NCBI GenBank assembly: GCA_947626185.1
Contig: CANQRD010000003.1
Span: forward strand, 1-62,542
DNA: 62,542 nt
From: an uncultured Flavobacterium sp.
GTDB lineage: Bacteria > Bacteroidota > Bacteroidia > Flavobacteriales > Flavobacteriaceae
Direction of reading: 5' to 3'
Under the pieces are notes generated by a model. That model saw only the letters and a program-made list of their open reading frames with translations, made no database searches and was not told the origin of the DNA. Both the position numbers and the translations under genes were made by a program. Each line of letters begins with the position of its first letter. Position 1 is the stretch's first letter. Positions 46,241 through 55,900 of the stretch are shown piece by piece.

Positions 46241-48478
46241 TTAGAACCAAAATCCTACTGAAACAAATGTATAATTACTTCCTCTTTCAGGACTGTAGGT
46301 GTATTTTACCTCTATAGGTCCAATCATGGTTTGCATTCCATAACCTAGTGAATATCCAGTATATTTTGATTGCAGCAACCAATCCGTATCAGTAAATATA
46401 TTATTGCCTACATTTGCGAGGTTGATACCCAAATTTAGATGATGTCTTCTTGCAAACTCATAATCAACACTAAGTGTTCCAGATATAAATGAATCTCCTG
46501 TAATTTGAAGGAAATTATATCCAAAAAAGGGAATAATATTATCTCGTTCTGCAAAACCATATCCTCCCAAAAAATATTCAAACCCAACGGAAGGACTTGT
46601 TCCAATGATCATTCCCATTCTCGATTTTAAATCTAATGAAAACTTATTGAACAATCTTGTTGCATATCCAATTTGACCAGAAATGACCGAAAAATTCTGA
46701 AAATCTTCTTCTTTATTTGATGAATAAAAATAGTTTCTATATTCCCCTTTAAACATAAATCCATTTCTAGGAAAATACATATTATCATAAGTATCAATTG
46801 TAAAATTGGTAAATGCACCTAGATAATTACTATTATCTAATTGCCTTTGCTCTATGTTTAATGAATTACTTGAAATATCTATTAAACGATGTTCTGCACC
46901 AATACTAAATAAAGCCCTTTGTTTATAAAACGTTTGAAAATACAATCGATTTTCCAATTCTTTATAATCTACACTGAAGTTTCGTGGCATTATCAATCGA
47001 CTTGAAGTATCTGATGAAGTGACAAACCCTTTATCCAAAAGAGGTTTATATGGCATATTATTATTGAATTTATTAAATTTAGAACTAATCCCAACACTCC
47101 AATAAAATCCATTATCTACAAAATAATTAAAGTTATAACGCAGATTATCGCCAAGTGCTACATCTAAAGAAGCAATATCGCTCTTTAAAAGCATATTCTT
47201 TTGAGTTACATTTACCAAGGCTGCTGTTTTGTATAACCCATCATAATGCACACCAAACCTCAAATATCTTTTTATGGTATTTTCATTTATGTTTAATATT
47301 AAATCGTCCTCATTTATATCTGATGTACTTTTCTGAAAACTATATGAAATACTACGAAAGTTATCTGTTCCATTTAAGCGATCAATACCTTCTTCCAATT
47401 CTGAAAAACTTATAACACTATTGGGTTTAAATCCTAATTTACCAAACACATACCTTCTAGTATATTGATTTAATCCATAAATTTCAATATTGTCAATATG
47501 TAACTTATCTTGGTATTTTGGAACAAATTGCTTTTCAAAAACATCTTCAACGCCGCCTATCGTTTTTAATTGTTCTATTTTTTCTTTTGCTGCTTCCATT
47601 CCGCGTTGAATAATTACAGCTCCCTGATCAAAAGAAGTTACTTTATAGCCAACAATATCAGGTTTAATATAAATATCTGTTTCGTCGAATTTACTCTTCA
47701 TCTGATTGATTGTTGAATAGTTTGAAATTTGCAGTAAAATATCTGCGACTCCATCAATATTCTCCATTTTTTTCAATCCATCTTGAACATCAACACCAAT
47801 AACAATATCGGCTCCCATTTCCTTTAATTCTCTAATTGGATAATTATTTACTATACCTCCATCAATTAAATATTTATCATCAATATAAACAGGAGCAAAA
47901 AGAGACGGAAATGCTCCACTTGCTAAAATAACTTGAGGTAAATAACCATTATCTAACAATACAGCTTCTCCTGTTTCAATATCAGTTGCTATGCATAAAA
48001 AAGGAATGTTTAAATCTTTAAAATCGCGAACATGACGAACATGTGCTAATAATTTATTCATTAGGTTATAATTATACATTCCTCTTGAAAGTGCTTGAGG
48101 TAAACCGATTTTGAAATGTTGAAAAGGAAGTGTTAAAGCATAAATCTCATCATTTTTTTTTTCATAAAACGATTTTGAAATACGTGGAATATAATCACTA
48201 ATTAAAGCATTCGAATCAATTTTACTAAAAACAGAATCTAACTCTGAAGCAGTATAGCCTGACGCATATAATCCTCCAATAATAGCTCCCATACTTGTGC
48301 CTGTTATATAATCTATCTGTACACCTTGCTCTTCTAAAACCTTTAACACGCCAATATGCGCCAAGCCTTTTGCACCGCCTCCGCTTAGCACAAGTCCAAC
48401 TTTGGGTCTATCTTTTGTTTGCCCAAATCCTACAAACGCAACAAGAACAGTCGCTATTAGCACAAATAACTTATTCAT
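46241..48478 (-). CDS. Patatin-like phospholipase fused to an outer-membrane beta-barrel
   Basis: The 745 aa have a signal peptide (VAFVGFGQ), a patatin domain with the glycine-rich oxyanion motif LVLSGGGAKGLAHIG (29-43), nucleophile Ser62 in GTSMGAIIGG and the acid Asp in LIDGGIVNNYP. A POTRA-like stretch (KLHIDNIEIYGLNQYTRR) and a C-terminal barrel of the BamA/Omp85 kind follow, ending VSVGFWF. The layout matches PlpD-type autotransporters, which place a lipase on the cell surface or outside. The catalytic Ser-Asp dyad is intact. It is the last gene of the unit with uvrC, 12 bases downstream. Confidence 0.9.
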   Translation of the reverse strand: MNKLFVLIATVLVAFVGFGQTKDRPKVGLVLSGGGAKGLAHIGVLKVLEEQGVQIDYITGTSMGAIIGGLYASGYTASELDSVFSKIDSNALISDYIPRISKSFYEKKNDEIYALTLPFQHFKIGLPQALSRGMYNYNLMNKLLAHVRHVRDFKDLNIPFLCIATDIETGEAVLLDNGYLPQVILASGAFPSLFAPVYIDDKYLIDGGIVNNYPIRELKEMGADIVIGVDVQDGLKKMENIDGVADILLQISNYSTINQMKSKFDETDIYIKPDIVGYKVTSFDQGAVIIQRGMEAAKEKIEQLKTIGGVEDVFEKQFVPKYQDKLHIDNIEIYGLNQYTRRYVFGKLGFKPNSVISFSELEEGIDRLNGTDNFRSISYSFQKSTSDINEDDLILNINENTIKRYLRFGVHYDGLYKTAALVNVTQKNMLLKSDIASLDVALGDNLRYNFNYFVDNGFYWSVGISSKFNKFNNNMPYKPLLDKGFVTSSDTSSRLIMPRNFSVDYKELENRLYFQTFYKQRALFSIGAEHRLIDISSNSLNIEQRQLDNSNYLGAFTNFTIDTYDNMYFPRNGFMFKGEYRNYFYSSNKEEDFQNFSVISGQIGYATRLFNKFSLDLKSRMGMIIGTSPSVGFEYFLGGYGFAERDNIIPFFGYNFLQITGDSFISGTLSVDYEFARRHHLNLGINLANVGNNIFTDTDWLLQSKYTGYSLGYGMQTMIGPIEVKYTYSPERGSNYTFVSVGFWF

Positions 48479-48490
48479 AACAATTTAATT

Positions 48491-50281
48491 TTACTTCAAA
48501 TGATCTAACAACACCTTCGTCTTTGCTTTTCCAATTACATTTTCAATTTCTTCCTCTGGCGCTTCTAAAATTCGTTTAATCGATTTAAAATGATTAATCA
48601 ATTTCACTTTTGTCTTATCACCAATACCCGGTATATCATCCAATTTACTTGTTATCGCATTTTTACTACGTTGATTTCGATGAAATGTTAATCCAAATCG
48701 ATGTGCTTCATCACGCAAATGAATAATTACCTTCATAGTTTCTGATCGTTTATCTAAATACATTGGATAACTATCACCAGGATAAAAAATCTCTTCCAAT
48801 CGCTCTGCCAAACTTATAATCGGAATTTTACCTCTCAATCCTAAATTTTCTAAACTTTTCAGCGCAACACTCAATTGTCCTTTTCCTCCGTCAATTACAA
48901 TTAAATCTGGCAAAGGTTGCTCTTCCTCCAACAATCGTTTGTATCTTCTAAAAACGATTTCTTCCATTGTAGCAAAGTCATTCGGTCCTTCAACTGTTTT
49001 TACATTAAAATGACGATAATCTTTTTTACTTGGTTTTCCATCTCTAAATACTACACAAGCCGAAACTGGATTTGTTCCTGAAATATTTGAATTATCAAAA
49101 CATTCAATATATCTTGGCTCTTTTGGCAATCGAAGATCTTTCATCATTTGTTGCATGATTCGATTGGAATGCCTTTCAGGATCAACAATTTTGATTTGCT
49201 TTAATTGATCCATTCGATAAAATTTTGCATTTCGCTCAGACAAATCTAACAACGCTTTCTTATCGCCAAGTTTTGGTACCGTAACTTTTATATCGTCTCC
49301 TAAATCTACAGCAAAAGGAACTAAAATTTCTTTAGTAATTAGCTCAAAACGATGTCTGATTTCAACAATTGCTAATTCTAATAGTTCTTGATCGGTTTCT
49401 TCTAGTTTCTTTTTTAACTCTAGGTTATGTGAGCGAATAATTGCTCCATATGAAACTTGTAAAAAGTTGACATAAGCAGTAGACTCGTCAGAAATAATGG
49501 TATAAACATCTACATGACCCACTTTTGGATTTACAACTGTAGATTTTGCCTGATAGTTTTCTAAAAGTTCTATTTTTTCTTTTACTTGTTGAGCTTCTTC
49601 AAAACGCATTTCTTTTGCTAAATCAAGCATATGTGTTTTAAATCCTTTTAGACTTTCTTTGAAATTACCTTTCAAAATATCTCTAATTTCGGCAATCTTT
49701 TGATTATAATTCTCTACAGTTTCGTGCCCTTCACAAGGACCACCACAATTATTGATATGATATTCTAAGCACACTTTAAACTTTTCGCTTCGAATATTTG
49801 CCAAAGACAAATCTAAACTGCAAGTACGAGTGGCATATAGCTCTTTGATTAATTCTAGTAAGGTGACTACTGTTTTTGTACTGGTATAAGGTCCAAAATA
49901 TTCAGATCCATCTTTTACCATTCTTCTGGTAGAAAATACGCGAGGAAATTGTTCTTTTTTAATACAAATCCAAGGATAAGATTTATCATCTTTTAGTAAA
50001 ACATTATAGCGTGGTTGCAATTGCTTTATCAAATTGTTTTCTAACAGCAACGCATCGGTTTCTGTAGGTACCACAATATGTTTTATGGTTACAATTTTTC
50101 TTACTAAAACATTTGTTTTGGCATTGTCATGTACTTTATTAAAATAAGAGCTAACTCTTTTCTTCAAGTTTTTGGCTTTACCTACATACAATATCTTCTC
50201 GTCTTTATCAAAGTATTGATAAACACCTGGCTGATTGGGCAACGTTTGTATCTGTAAGGCTAAATCTTCGTTTATTTGCAT
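48491..50281 (-). CDS. uvrC: UvrABC system subunit C
   Basis: UvrC makes both incisions in nucleotide-excision repair. The 596 aa contain the N-terminal GIY-YIG nuclease (PGVYQYFDKDEKILYVGKAK), the UVR helix pair that contacts UvrB (EMRFEEAQQVKEKIELL), the RNase H-like second nuclease (ECFDNSNISGTNPVSACVVF) and a C-terminal helix-hairpin-helix (IPGIGDKTKVKLINHF). All parts are intact. It is in a unit: aspartoacylase-like gene, cyclo-ligase (9 bases before it), uvrC, patatin (12 bases after). Confidence 0.96.
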   Translation of the reverse strand: MQINEDLALQIQTLPNQPGVYQYFDKDEKILYVGKAKNLKKRVSSYFNKVHDNAKTNVLVRKIVTIKHIVVPTETDALLLENNLIKQLQPRYNVLLKDDKSYPWICIKKEQFPRVFSTRRMVKDGSEYFGPYTSTKTVVTLLELIKELYATRTCSLDLSLANIRSEKFKVCLEYHINNCGGPCEGHETVENYNQKIAEIRDILKGNFKESLKGFKTHMLDLAKEMRFEEAQQVKEKIELLENYQAKSTVVNPKVGHVDVYTIISDESTAYVNFLQVSYGAIIRSHNLELKKKLEETDQELLELAIVEIRHRFELITKEILVPFAVDLGDDIKVTVPKLGDKKALLDLSERNAKFYRMDQLKQIKIVDPERHSNRIMQQMMKDLRLPKEPRYIECFDNSNISGTNPVSACVVFRDGKPSKKDYRHFNVKTVEGPNDFATMEEIVFRRYKRLLEEEQPLPDLIVIDGGKGQLSVALKSLENLGLRGKIPIISLAERLEEIFYPGDSYPMYLDKRSETMKVIIHLRDEAHRFGLTFHRNQRSKNAITSKLDDIPGIGDKTKVKLINHFKSIKRILEAPEEEIENVIGKAKTKVLLDHLK

Positions 50282-50290
50282 TTTATAATC

Positions 50291-50869
50291 TTACTTCTTG
50301 AATTTATTAAATTCATATATTTTATTGGGAGTAACGCAGTAATCTAATCGAATATCAGTATCTAATATACCTAATATATTTTCTTCTGCTTCAAAAAAAC
50401 TAAGTCCAACTTTTACAACATCTTTTTTGCATTGGCTTAAAAACTTATCGTAAAAACCCTTTCCGTACCCTACTCTATTGCCATTTACATCAAAAGCTAA
50501 TAGAGGAACAAATACTACATCAATCTGATCATCGGCTACTACAAATCCTCCTTCTGGCTCTGGAATACCGTACGAATTGACTCTTAACACAGTATTATCA
50601 GTTAATAAATAATTAATCATTGAATTAGTTAAAAAATCCGACTTAGAAAGGATTACATTTTTATCCTTTCCTGCCAATATTTGAAGTAAATATGTTGTGT
50701 CTAACTCTTTTTTATTGACGATAGATAAAAATAAGTGATAATTTATCTTTTGCCAAATGGGCAATTTTAATGCTTGATTAGCAATATCTAAACTTAAATT
50801 ATCTATTTCGTCATCTGACAATTTTTCTCGTAAATCTTTATATTTTAATCTTAAACTTCTTTTATCCAT
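50291..50869 (-). CDS. 5-formyltetrahydrofolate cyclo-ligase
   Basis: A 192-aa cytoplasmic enzyme that converts 5-formyl-THF to 5,10-methenyl-THF with ATP. The conserved C-terminal signature NRVGYGKGFYDKFL is present, and VFVPLLAFD precedes it as in the family. The start overlaps the end of the aspartoacylase-like gene by 8 bases, so the two are probably translationally coupled. UvrC follows 9 bases downstream. Confidence 0.93.
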   Translation of the reverse strand: MDKRSLRLKYKDLREKLSDDEIDNLSLDIANQALKLPIWQKINYHLFLSIVNKKELDTTYLLQILAGKDKNVILSKSDFLTNSMINYLLTDNTVLRVNSYGIPEPEGGFVVADDQIDVVFVPLLAFDVNGNRVGYGKGFYDKFLSQCKKDVVKVGLSFFEAEENILGILDTDIRLDYCVTPNKIYEFNKFKK

Positions 50870-51818
50870 GTGCTAGCTTTTTAGATAGATGAAAAATCGC
50901 GTCACCTTGATAAACAATTGGAGCTTCGTTTACATTAATAACAAATCCGCTATTTGGTGCTTTTACCGCAACATTTTCTTTTCCATATGGATCGGAAATA
51001 TACGCTAATGGCTCTCCTTTTCTTACAAAAGAACCAACTGCAACTTGGTCGTGCATTAATCCAGAAATTTTTGCTCTTACCCAGATAGATTGTTCAATCA
51101 CTTCCATTTTATCCACTCGATCTTCTGTAGTAAACTCATCTCTAAGCATACCAAAGTGTTCTAAAACCCGCTTAGTTCCCTCTACCCCCATTTTTGAAAC
51201 TTGTGGATTAATATCTAGTGATTTACCTCCTTCAAACAGCAACATTTTAACGCCACGTTTGGCACAAGCGTTTCTAAAAGAGCCTGCAATTTGAGACGAA
51301 TACAATAAAAATGGTGCATGAAAAATTTCAGCCAAAGGTTGAAGTAATTCTTTATCGTCTTCGGCAATGCGCAATTGAGGTACATTGAAACGACTTTGTC
51401 CACCTGCGTGGAAATCAATAACGAAATCAACGTGCGGAATAATATATTCTAAAATATAATAAGCAAATCTACCAGCTAAAGAGCCTGTTTTACTTCCAGG
51501 AAAAACTCTATTAAGATCACGTCCGTCAGGAAACTCGCGCGTTTGGTTAATGAACCCAAAAATATTAATAACAGGAACACAGATAATCGTTCCTTTTTTT
51601 GGAATATTTATTTCTTTGTGAACAATTTGACGAACAATATCCACTCCATTTAACTCATCACCGTGCAAACCTGCCGATAACATAATAGTTGGTCCTTCTT
51701 CTTTTGCCCTAGCAACAATTACAGGTATTTTTAGTTTAGTAGCTGTATGTAGACGCGCTATTTCTAAATGTACTGTTTTACACTCACCCGGATGGATAAT
51801 TTCATCTAATATTTTCAT
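50862..51818 (-). CDS. Succinylglutamate desuccinylase/aspartoacylase-family hydrolase
   Basis: A 318-aa zinc hydrolase of the M14-like AstE/ASPA family. Zinc ligands are His52 and Glu55 in AGLHGDELNG and His137 in IDFHAGG. DLNRVFPG (101-108) is the substrate-binding signature. The C-terminal ~70 residues form a small beta domain (DQVAVGSFVRKGEPLAYISDPYG). The family removes acyl or aspartyl groups from N-acyl amino acids; the physiological substrate here is unknown, and no arginine-catabolism genes are nearby. It is first of four cotranscribed genes. Confidence 0.88.
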   Translation of the reverse strand: MKILDEIIHPGECKTVHLEIARLHTATKLKIPVIVARAKEEGPTIMLSAGLHGDELNGVDIVRQIVHKEINIPKKGTIICVPVINIFGFINQTREFPDGRDLNRVFPGSKTGSLAGRFAYYILEYIIPHVDFVIDFHAGGQSRFNVPQLRIAEDDKELLQPLAEIFHAPFLLYSSQIAGSFRNACAKRGVKMLLFEGGKSLDINPQVSKMGVEGTKRVLEHFGMLRDEFTTEDRVDKMEVIEQSIWVRAKISGLMHDQVAVGSFVRKGEPLAYISDPYGKENVAVKAPNSGFVINVNEAPIVYQGDAIFHLSKKLAHG

Positions 51819-51908
51819 ACTTCGATTTTTATCTGTGAAGATAAATAAATCTTTCGTAGAAAAATTTCATTTAAACACAATATTACCAATCATCCAAATT
51901 TAATTTGG

Positions 51909-52502
51909 CTAATTCTTGAATATTCTTTTATTCCAAACAATTAAAATACCAACTCCTATAGAAATAACCGTATCGGCAAAATTAAATATAGCATTAAAAA
52001 AGGTAAAGTAATTACCGCCCCAAATAGGAATCCATTCTGGTAAAACTCCTCTCCAAATCGGAAAATAAAGCATATCTACCACTTTACCGTGAAACAAGGT
52101 GCCATAAGGTTTATCTGAGAAAAGAGTAGCTACTTGATAGGTGCTATCATTAAAAATAACACCATAGAAAACAGAATCGATGATATTACCAACGGCACCG
52201 GCAAAAATCAACGATATAGCTACTATTAAATAGTTAGATAATTTCTTTTTAACAGCATCATTTAACCACCAAGCAATTCCGAAAACAGCCACAATTCTAA
52301 ATAATGTTAACGCCAGTTTTCCATAATCTCCTGGAAGAGTTACTCCCCAAGCCATTCCTTCATTTTCTATAAAATGAATTCTAAACCAATCAAATACAAA
52401 AACCTCTTCACCTAACAAGAAATGAGTTTTGATATAAATTTTCGACCATTGATCAATTATTAACAATATAACTATTAAAAGATAAGCCTTTTTTAATGAC
52501 AT
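51909..52502 (-). CDS. lspA: Lipoprotein signal peptidase
   Basis: LspA cleaves lipoprotein precursors before the lipidated Cys in the inner membrane. The 197 aa have four hydrophobic helices. The catalytic aspartates correspond to Asp143 (KVVDMLYF) and Asp177 (NFADTVISIG). The segment between GNIIDS and VVDM is about 25 residues longer than in E. coli, a feature of Bacteroidota LspA as I know it. At least five lipoprotein genes in this window would be substrates. A -7 element at 52522-52529 drives it separately from ileS-dksA-like, after a terminator. Confidence 0.94.
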   Translation of the reverse strand: MSLKKAYLLIVILLIIDQWSKIYIKTHFLLGEEVFVFDWFRIHFIENEGMAWGVTLPGDYGKLALTLFRIVAVFGIAWWLNDAVKKKLSNYLIVAISLIFAGAVGNIIDSVFYGVIFNDSTYQVATLFSDKPYGTLFHGKVVDMLYFPIWRGVLPEWIPIWGGNYFTFFNAIFNFADTVISIGVGILIVWNKRIFKN

Positions 52503-52521
52503 TTTTACCGTGTTTACTAGG

Positions 52522-52529
52522 CAAATGTA
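52522..52529 (-). promoter_or_regulatory. -7 element of the lspA promoter
   Basis: Minus-strand TACATTTG ends 19 bases before the lspA ATG, giving a leader of about 12 bases. The -33 region is T-rich without a clear TTTG. Confidence 0.6.
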
Positions 52530-52545
52530 ATTTATTTTAATAGAT

Positions 52546-52579
52546 AAAAAAAACGCCCATTTAATTAAAATGGGCGTTT
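52546..52579 (-). terminator. Terminator of the ileS-dksA-like unit
   Basis: AAACGCCCATTT (52551-52562) and AAATGGGCGTTT (52568-52579) are perfect 12-bp complements around AATTA; on the minus strand a T-run follows (52553-52546). Confidence 0.88.
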
Positions 52580-52588
52580 TAAGATTAT

Positions 52589-52975
52589 TTATCGTTGTAA
52601 ATTTTTTGCTTCAATACTCATTGTTGCATGAGGTACAAGTTTTAACCTTTCTTTATTAATTAACTTACCTGTTACTTTACATATACCATATGTTTTATTC
52701 TCAATTCTTATCAGAGCATTTTTTAAATCTCTAATAAATTTTTCTTGGCGAATAGCTAATTGAGAGTTTGCTTCTTTAGACATAGTTTCACTACCTTCTT
52801 CGAATGCCTTAAATGTTGGTGAGGTATCGTCTGTACCATTATTTAAATCATTCATATAAGCACTTTTAATCAACTCTAAATCTGCTTGTGCTTTCTCAAT
52901 TTTCAAATTAATCAACTCTCTAAACTCTGCTAATTCACTGTCCGAATAACGTACTAATTCACCTGTCTGATTCAT
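52589..52975 (-). CDS. DksA/TraR-family protein with a degenerate zinc finger
   Basis: DksA-type proteins enter the RNA polymerase secondary channel and tune transcription. The 128 aa have an N-terminal coiled coil (about 10-95) and the C-terminal segment YGICKVTGKLINKERLKLVP followed by HATMSIEAK. Normal members have four zinc Cys; here only Cys99 remains, so zinc cannot bind in the usual way. The coiled-coil tip reads NNGTDDTSPT and lacks the exact DxxDxA of E. coli DksA. The gene is 8 bases after ileS and belongs to the conserved ileS-dksA-lspA order of this phylum. Confidence 0.85.
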   Translation of the reverse strand: MNQTGELVRYSDSELAEFRELINLKIEKAQADLELIKSAYMNDLNNGTDDTSPTFKAFEEGSETMSKEANSQLAIRQEKFIRDLKNALIRIENKTYGICKVTGKLINKERLKLVPHATMSIEAKNLQR

Positions 52976-52983
52976 AATTTTAA

Positions 52984-55900
52984 TTATTTTAAAATTAACA
53001 TTCGTGTTTTTAGCTCATCAAACTCTACATCTACTCCGTCAGATAATACATCTACGAATTCTAATGTATGAGCTAATGTTTCCGTTTTTATATATTCTTC
53101 GTTTGCTAAAACAGCCTCTTTAATTTCCATTAAATCTTGAATAATAACCTTTACTTGATCGGTTACTTCAAAACCACAATCTTTTCTAATATTCTGTATA
53201 CGATTAACTAATTCTCTCGCAATTCCTTCTTTTTTCAATTCATCTGTCAATGTGATGTCTAATGCAACTGTAATTCCGTTATCATTAGCAACTAACCATC
53301 CTTCGATGTCTTGAGAAGTAATTTCCACATCAACCAAGGTCAATATAACACTTTTTTCTGTTAAATTTACATTAATCTCACCTTTTTTCTCAATCAATGC
53401 GATATCTTCTTGAGTAAAACTCTGTATTGCCTTAGCAATCAATCCCATATCTTTTCCAAAGCGTGGTCCTAATGTTTTAAAATTAGGCTTAATTTGTTTT
53501 ACCAACACTCCAGAAGCGTCATCTAATAGCTCTATTTCCTTTACATTCACCTCAGCCATAATCAGATCTGCTACTGCTTCGATTTCTAAACGCTGACTTT
53601 CATCCAAAATAGGAATCATTACGCGTTGTAAAGGTTGACGTACTTTTATCATTTCTTTCTTACGTAGTGATAATACTAAAGAAGAAATAATTTGTGCTTT
53701 ATGCATTCTACTTTCTAACGCAGCATCAATAAATGATTCATCATACACTGGGAAATTAGCCAAATGTACAGATTCGAATTTTTCACTTGATGTAGCTAAA
53801 GTTAAGTCTCTGTAAAGTTTATCCATAAAGAATGGAGCAATTGGCGCACCTAATTTCGAAATGGTTATCAAACAAGTATATAACGTTTGGTAAGCTGCAA
53901 TTTTATCTTGTGCATATTCACCTTTCCAGAATCTTCTTCTACATAAACGAACATACCAGTTACTTAAGTTTTCTGTTACAAATTCTGTAATTGCTCTAGC
54001 TGCCTTTGTAGGCTCATATTCTGCATAAAACTCGTCAACTTTCTTAATTAAGGTATGAAGTTCTGATAGAATCCAACGATCAATTTCTGGTCTATCTTTT
54101 AATGGAACCTCAGCCTCCTGATATTTAAACCCATCAATATTTGCATATAAAGCAAAGAAAGAATAGGTGTTATATAATGTTCCGAAGAACTTTCTTCTTA
54201 CTTCAGTTATTCCGTCTAAGTCAAATTTTAAGTTATCCCAAGGATTTGCATTTGAAATCATGTACCAACGTGTTGCATCTGGTCCATGTTCTGCCAATGT
54301 ATCAAATGGATCTACGGTATTACCTAAACTTTTAGACATTTTTAATCCATTTTTATCCAATACCAATCCATTAGAAACAACATTTTTATATGCTTTTGTA
54401 TCAAAAACTAATGTTGCTATTGCATGCAATGTATAAAACCAACCTCTTGTTTGGTCTACTCCTTCAGCAATAAAATCTGCAGGGTAGGCAATATTATCAT
54501 CAATTAACTCTTTATTTTCGAATGGATAATGCCATTGTGCATAAGGCATTGCTCCAGAATCGAACCAAACATCAATTAAGTCACTTTCTCTATACATTGG
54601 TTTTCCTGAAGGAGAAACTAACACAATTTTATCTACAACATTTTTGTGTAAATCAATCAAATCGTAATTTTCTTCAGACATATCTCCAACAACAAATCCT
54701 GTATATGGATTTTCCTTCTGAATACCTGCCTGAATTGACTTATCGATTTCGCCGACCATTTGTTCAACCGAACCGATGATAATTTCTTCGCTCTTATCTT
54801 CTGTTCTCCAAATTGGCAATGGAATACCCCAATAGCGAGAACGAGATAAGTTCCAATCATTTGCATTTTTCAACCAATTTCCAAAACGCCCCTCTCCTGT
54901 TGCTTTTGGTTTCCAGTTAATTTCTTCATTGAGTTCAAACATACGGTCTTTTACCTCTGTAATTTTAATGAACCAAGAATCTAATGGATAGTATAAAATT
55001 GGTTTATTTGTTCTCCAACAATGTGGATAACTGTGCACGTATTTTTCAACCTTAAAGGCTTTATTTTCTTCTTTTAACTTGATGGCAATTTCTACATCTA
55101 CCGAACGTTCAGGTGCTTGACCTTCATCATAATATTCGTTTTTCACGTACTTACCACCAAACTCTTCGCCCATTTCTTTTACAAAACGACCTTGTAAATC
55201 AACTAAAGGCACAGCATTTCCGTCTGCATCTAAAATCAACATAGCAGGTACTTCTGGTTTTGCTTCTTTAGCCACTTTAGCATCATCTGCCCCAAAAGTT
55301 GGCGCTGTATGCACAATACCAGTTCCATCTTCTGTTGTAACGAAATCACCAGCAATTACACGGAATGCGTTTTCTGGATTTTGATATGGCAATGTATAAG
55401 GTAACAATTGCTCGTAACGGATACCTACTAAATCAGCTCCTTTAAAATCTTTAATAATGAAATAAGGAATTTTCTTATCTCCTTCATTGAAGTTAGCTAA
55501 TTCAGTTTCATTTTCAACTGCAAAGAACTTACCAGCAAATTGTTTTCCTACTAGCGCTTTTCCTAAGATAACCGTAATTGGTTCAAATGTATATTGATTG
55601 AATGTTTTTACTAAAACATAATCAATTTTTGGTCCTACTGTTAAAGCTGTATTTGATGGCAGTGTCCAAGGCGTTGTTGTCCATGCTAAAATATCAATTG
55701 GTCCAAAACCTTGTAAAAACTCAGGTAATGAACTTTCAATAGTTTTAAACTGAGCTACAATAGTAGTATCTGTAACATCGCGATATGAACCAGGCTGATT
55801 TACTTCGTGAGAAGACAATCCAGTTCCTGCTTTTGGTGAATACGGCTGAATGGTGTACCCTTTGTACAATAAGTTTTTATCGTAAGTTTGTTTTAACAAC

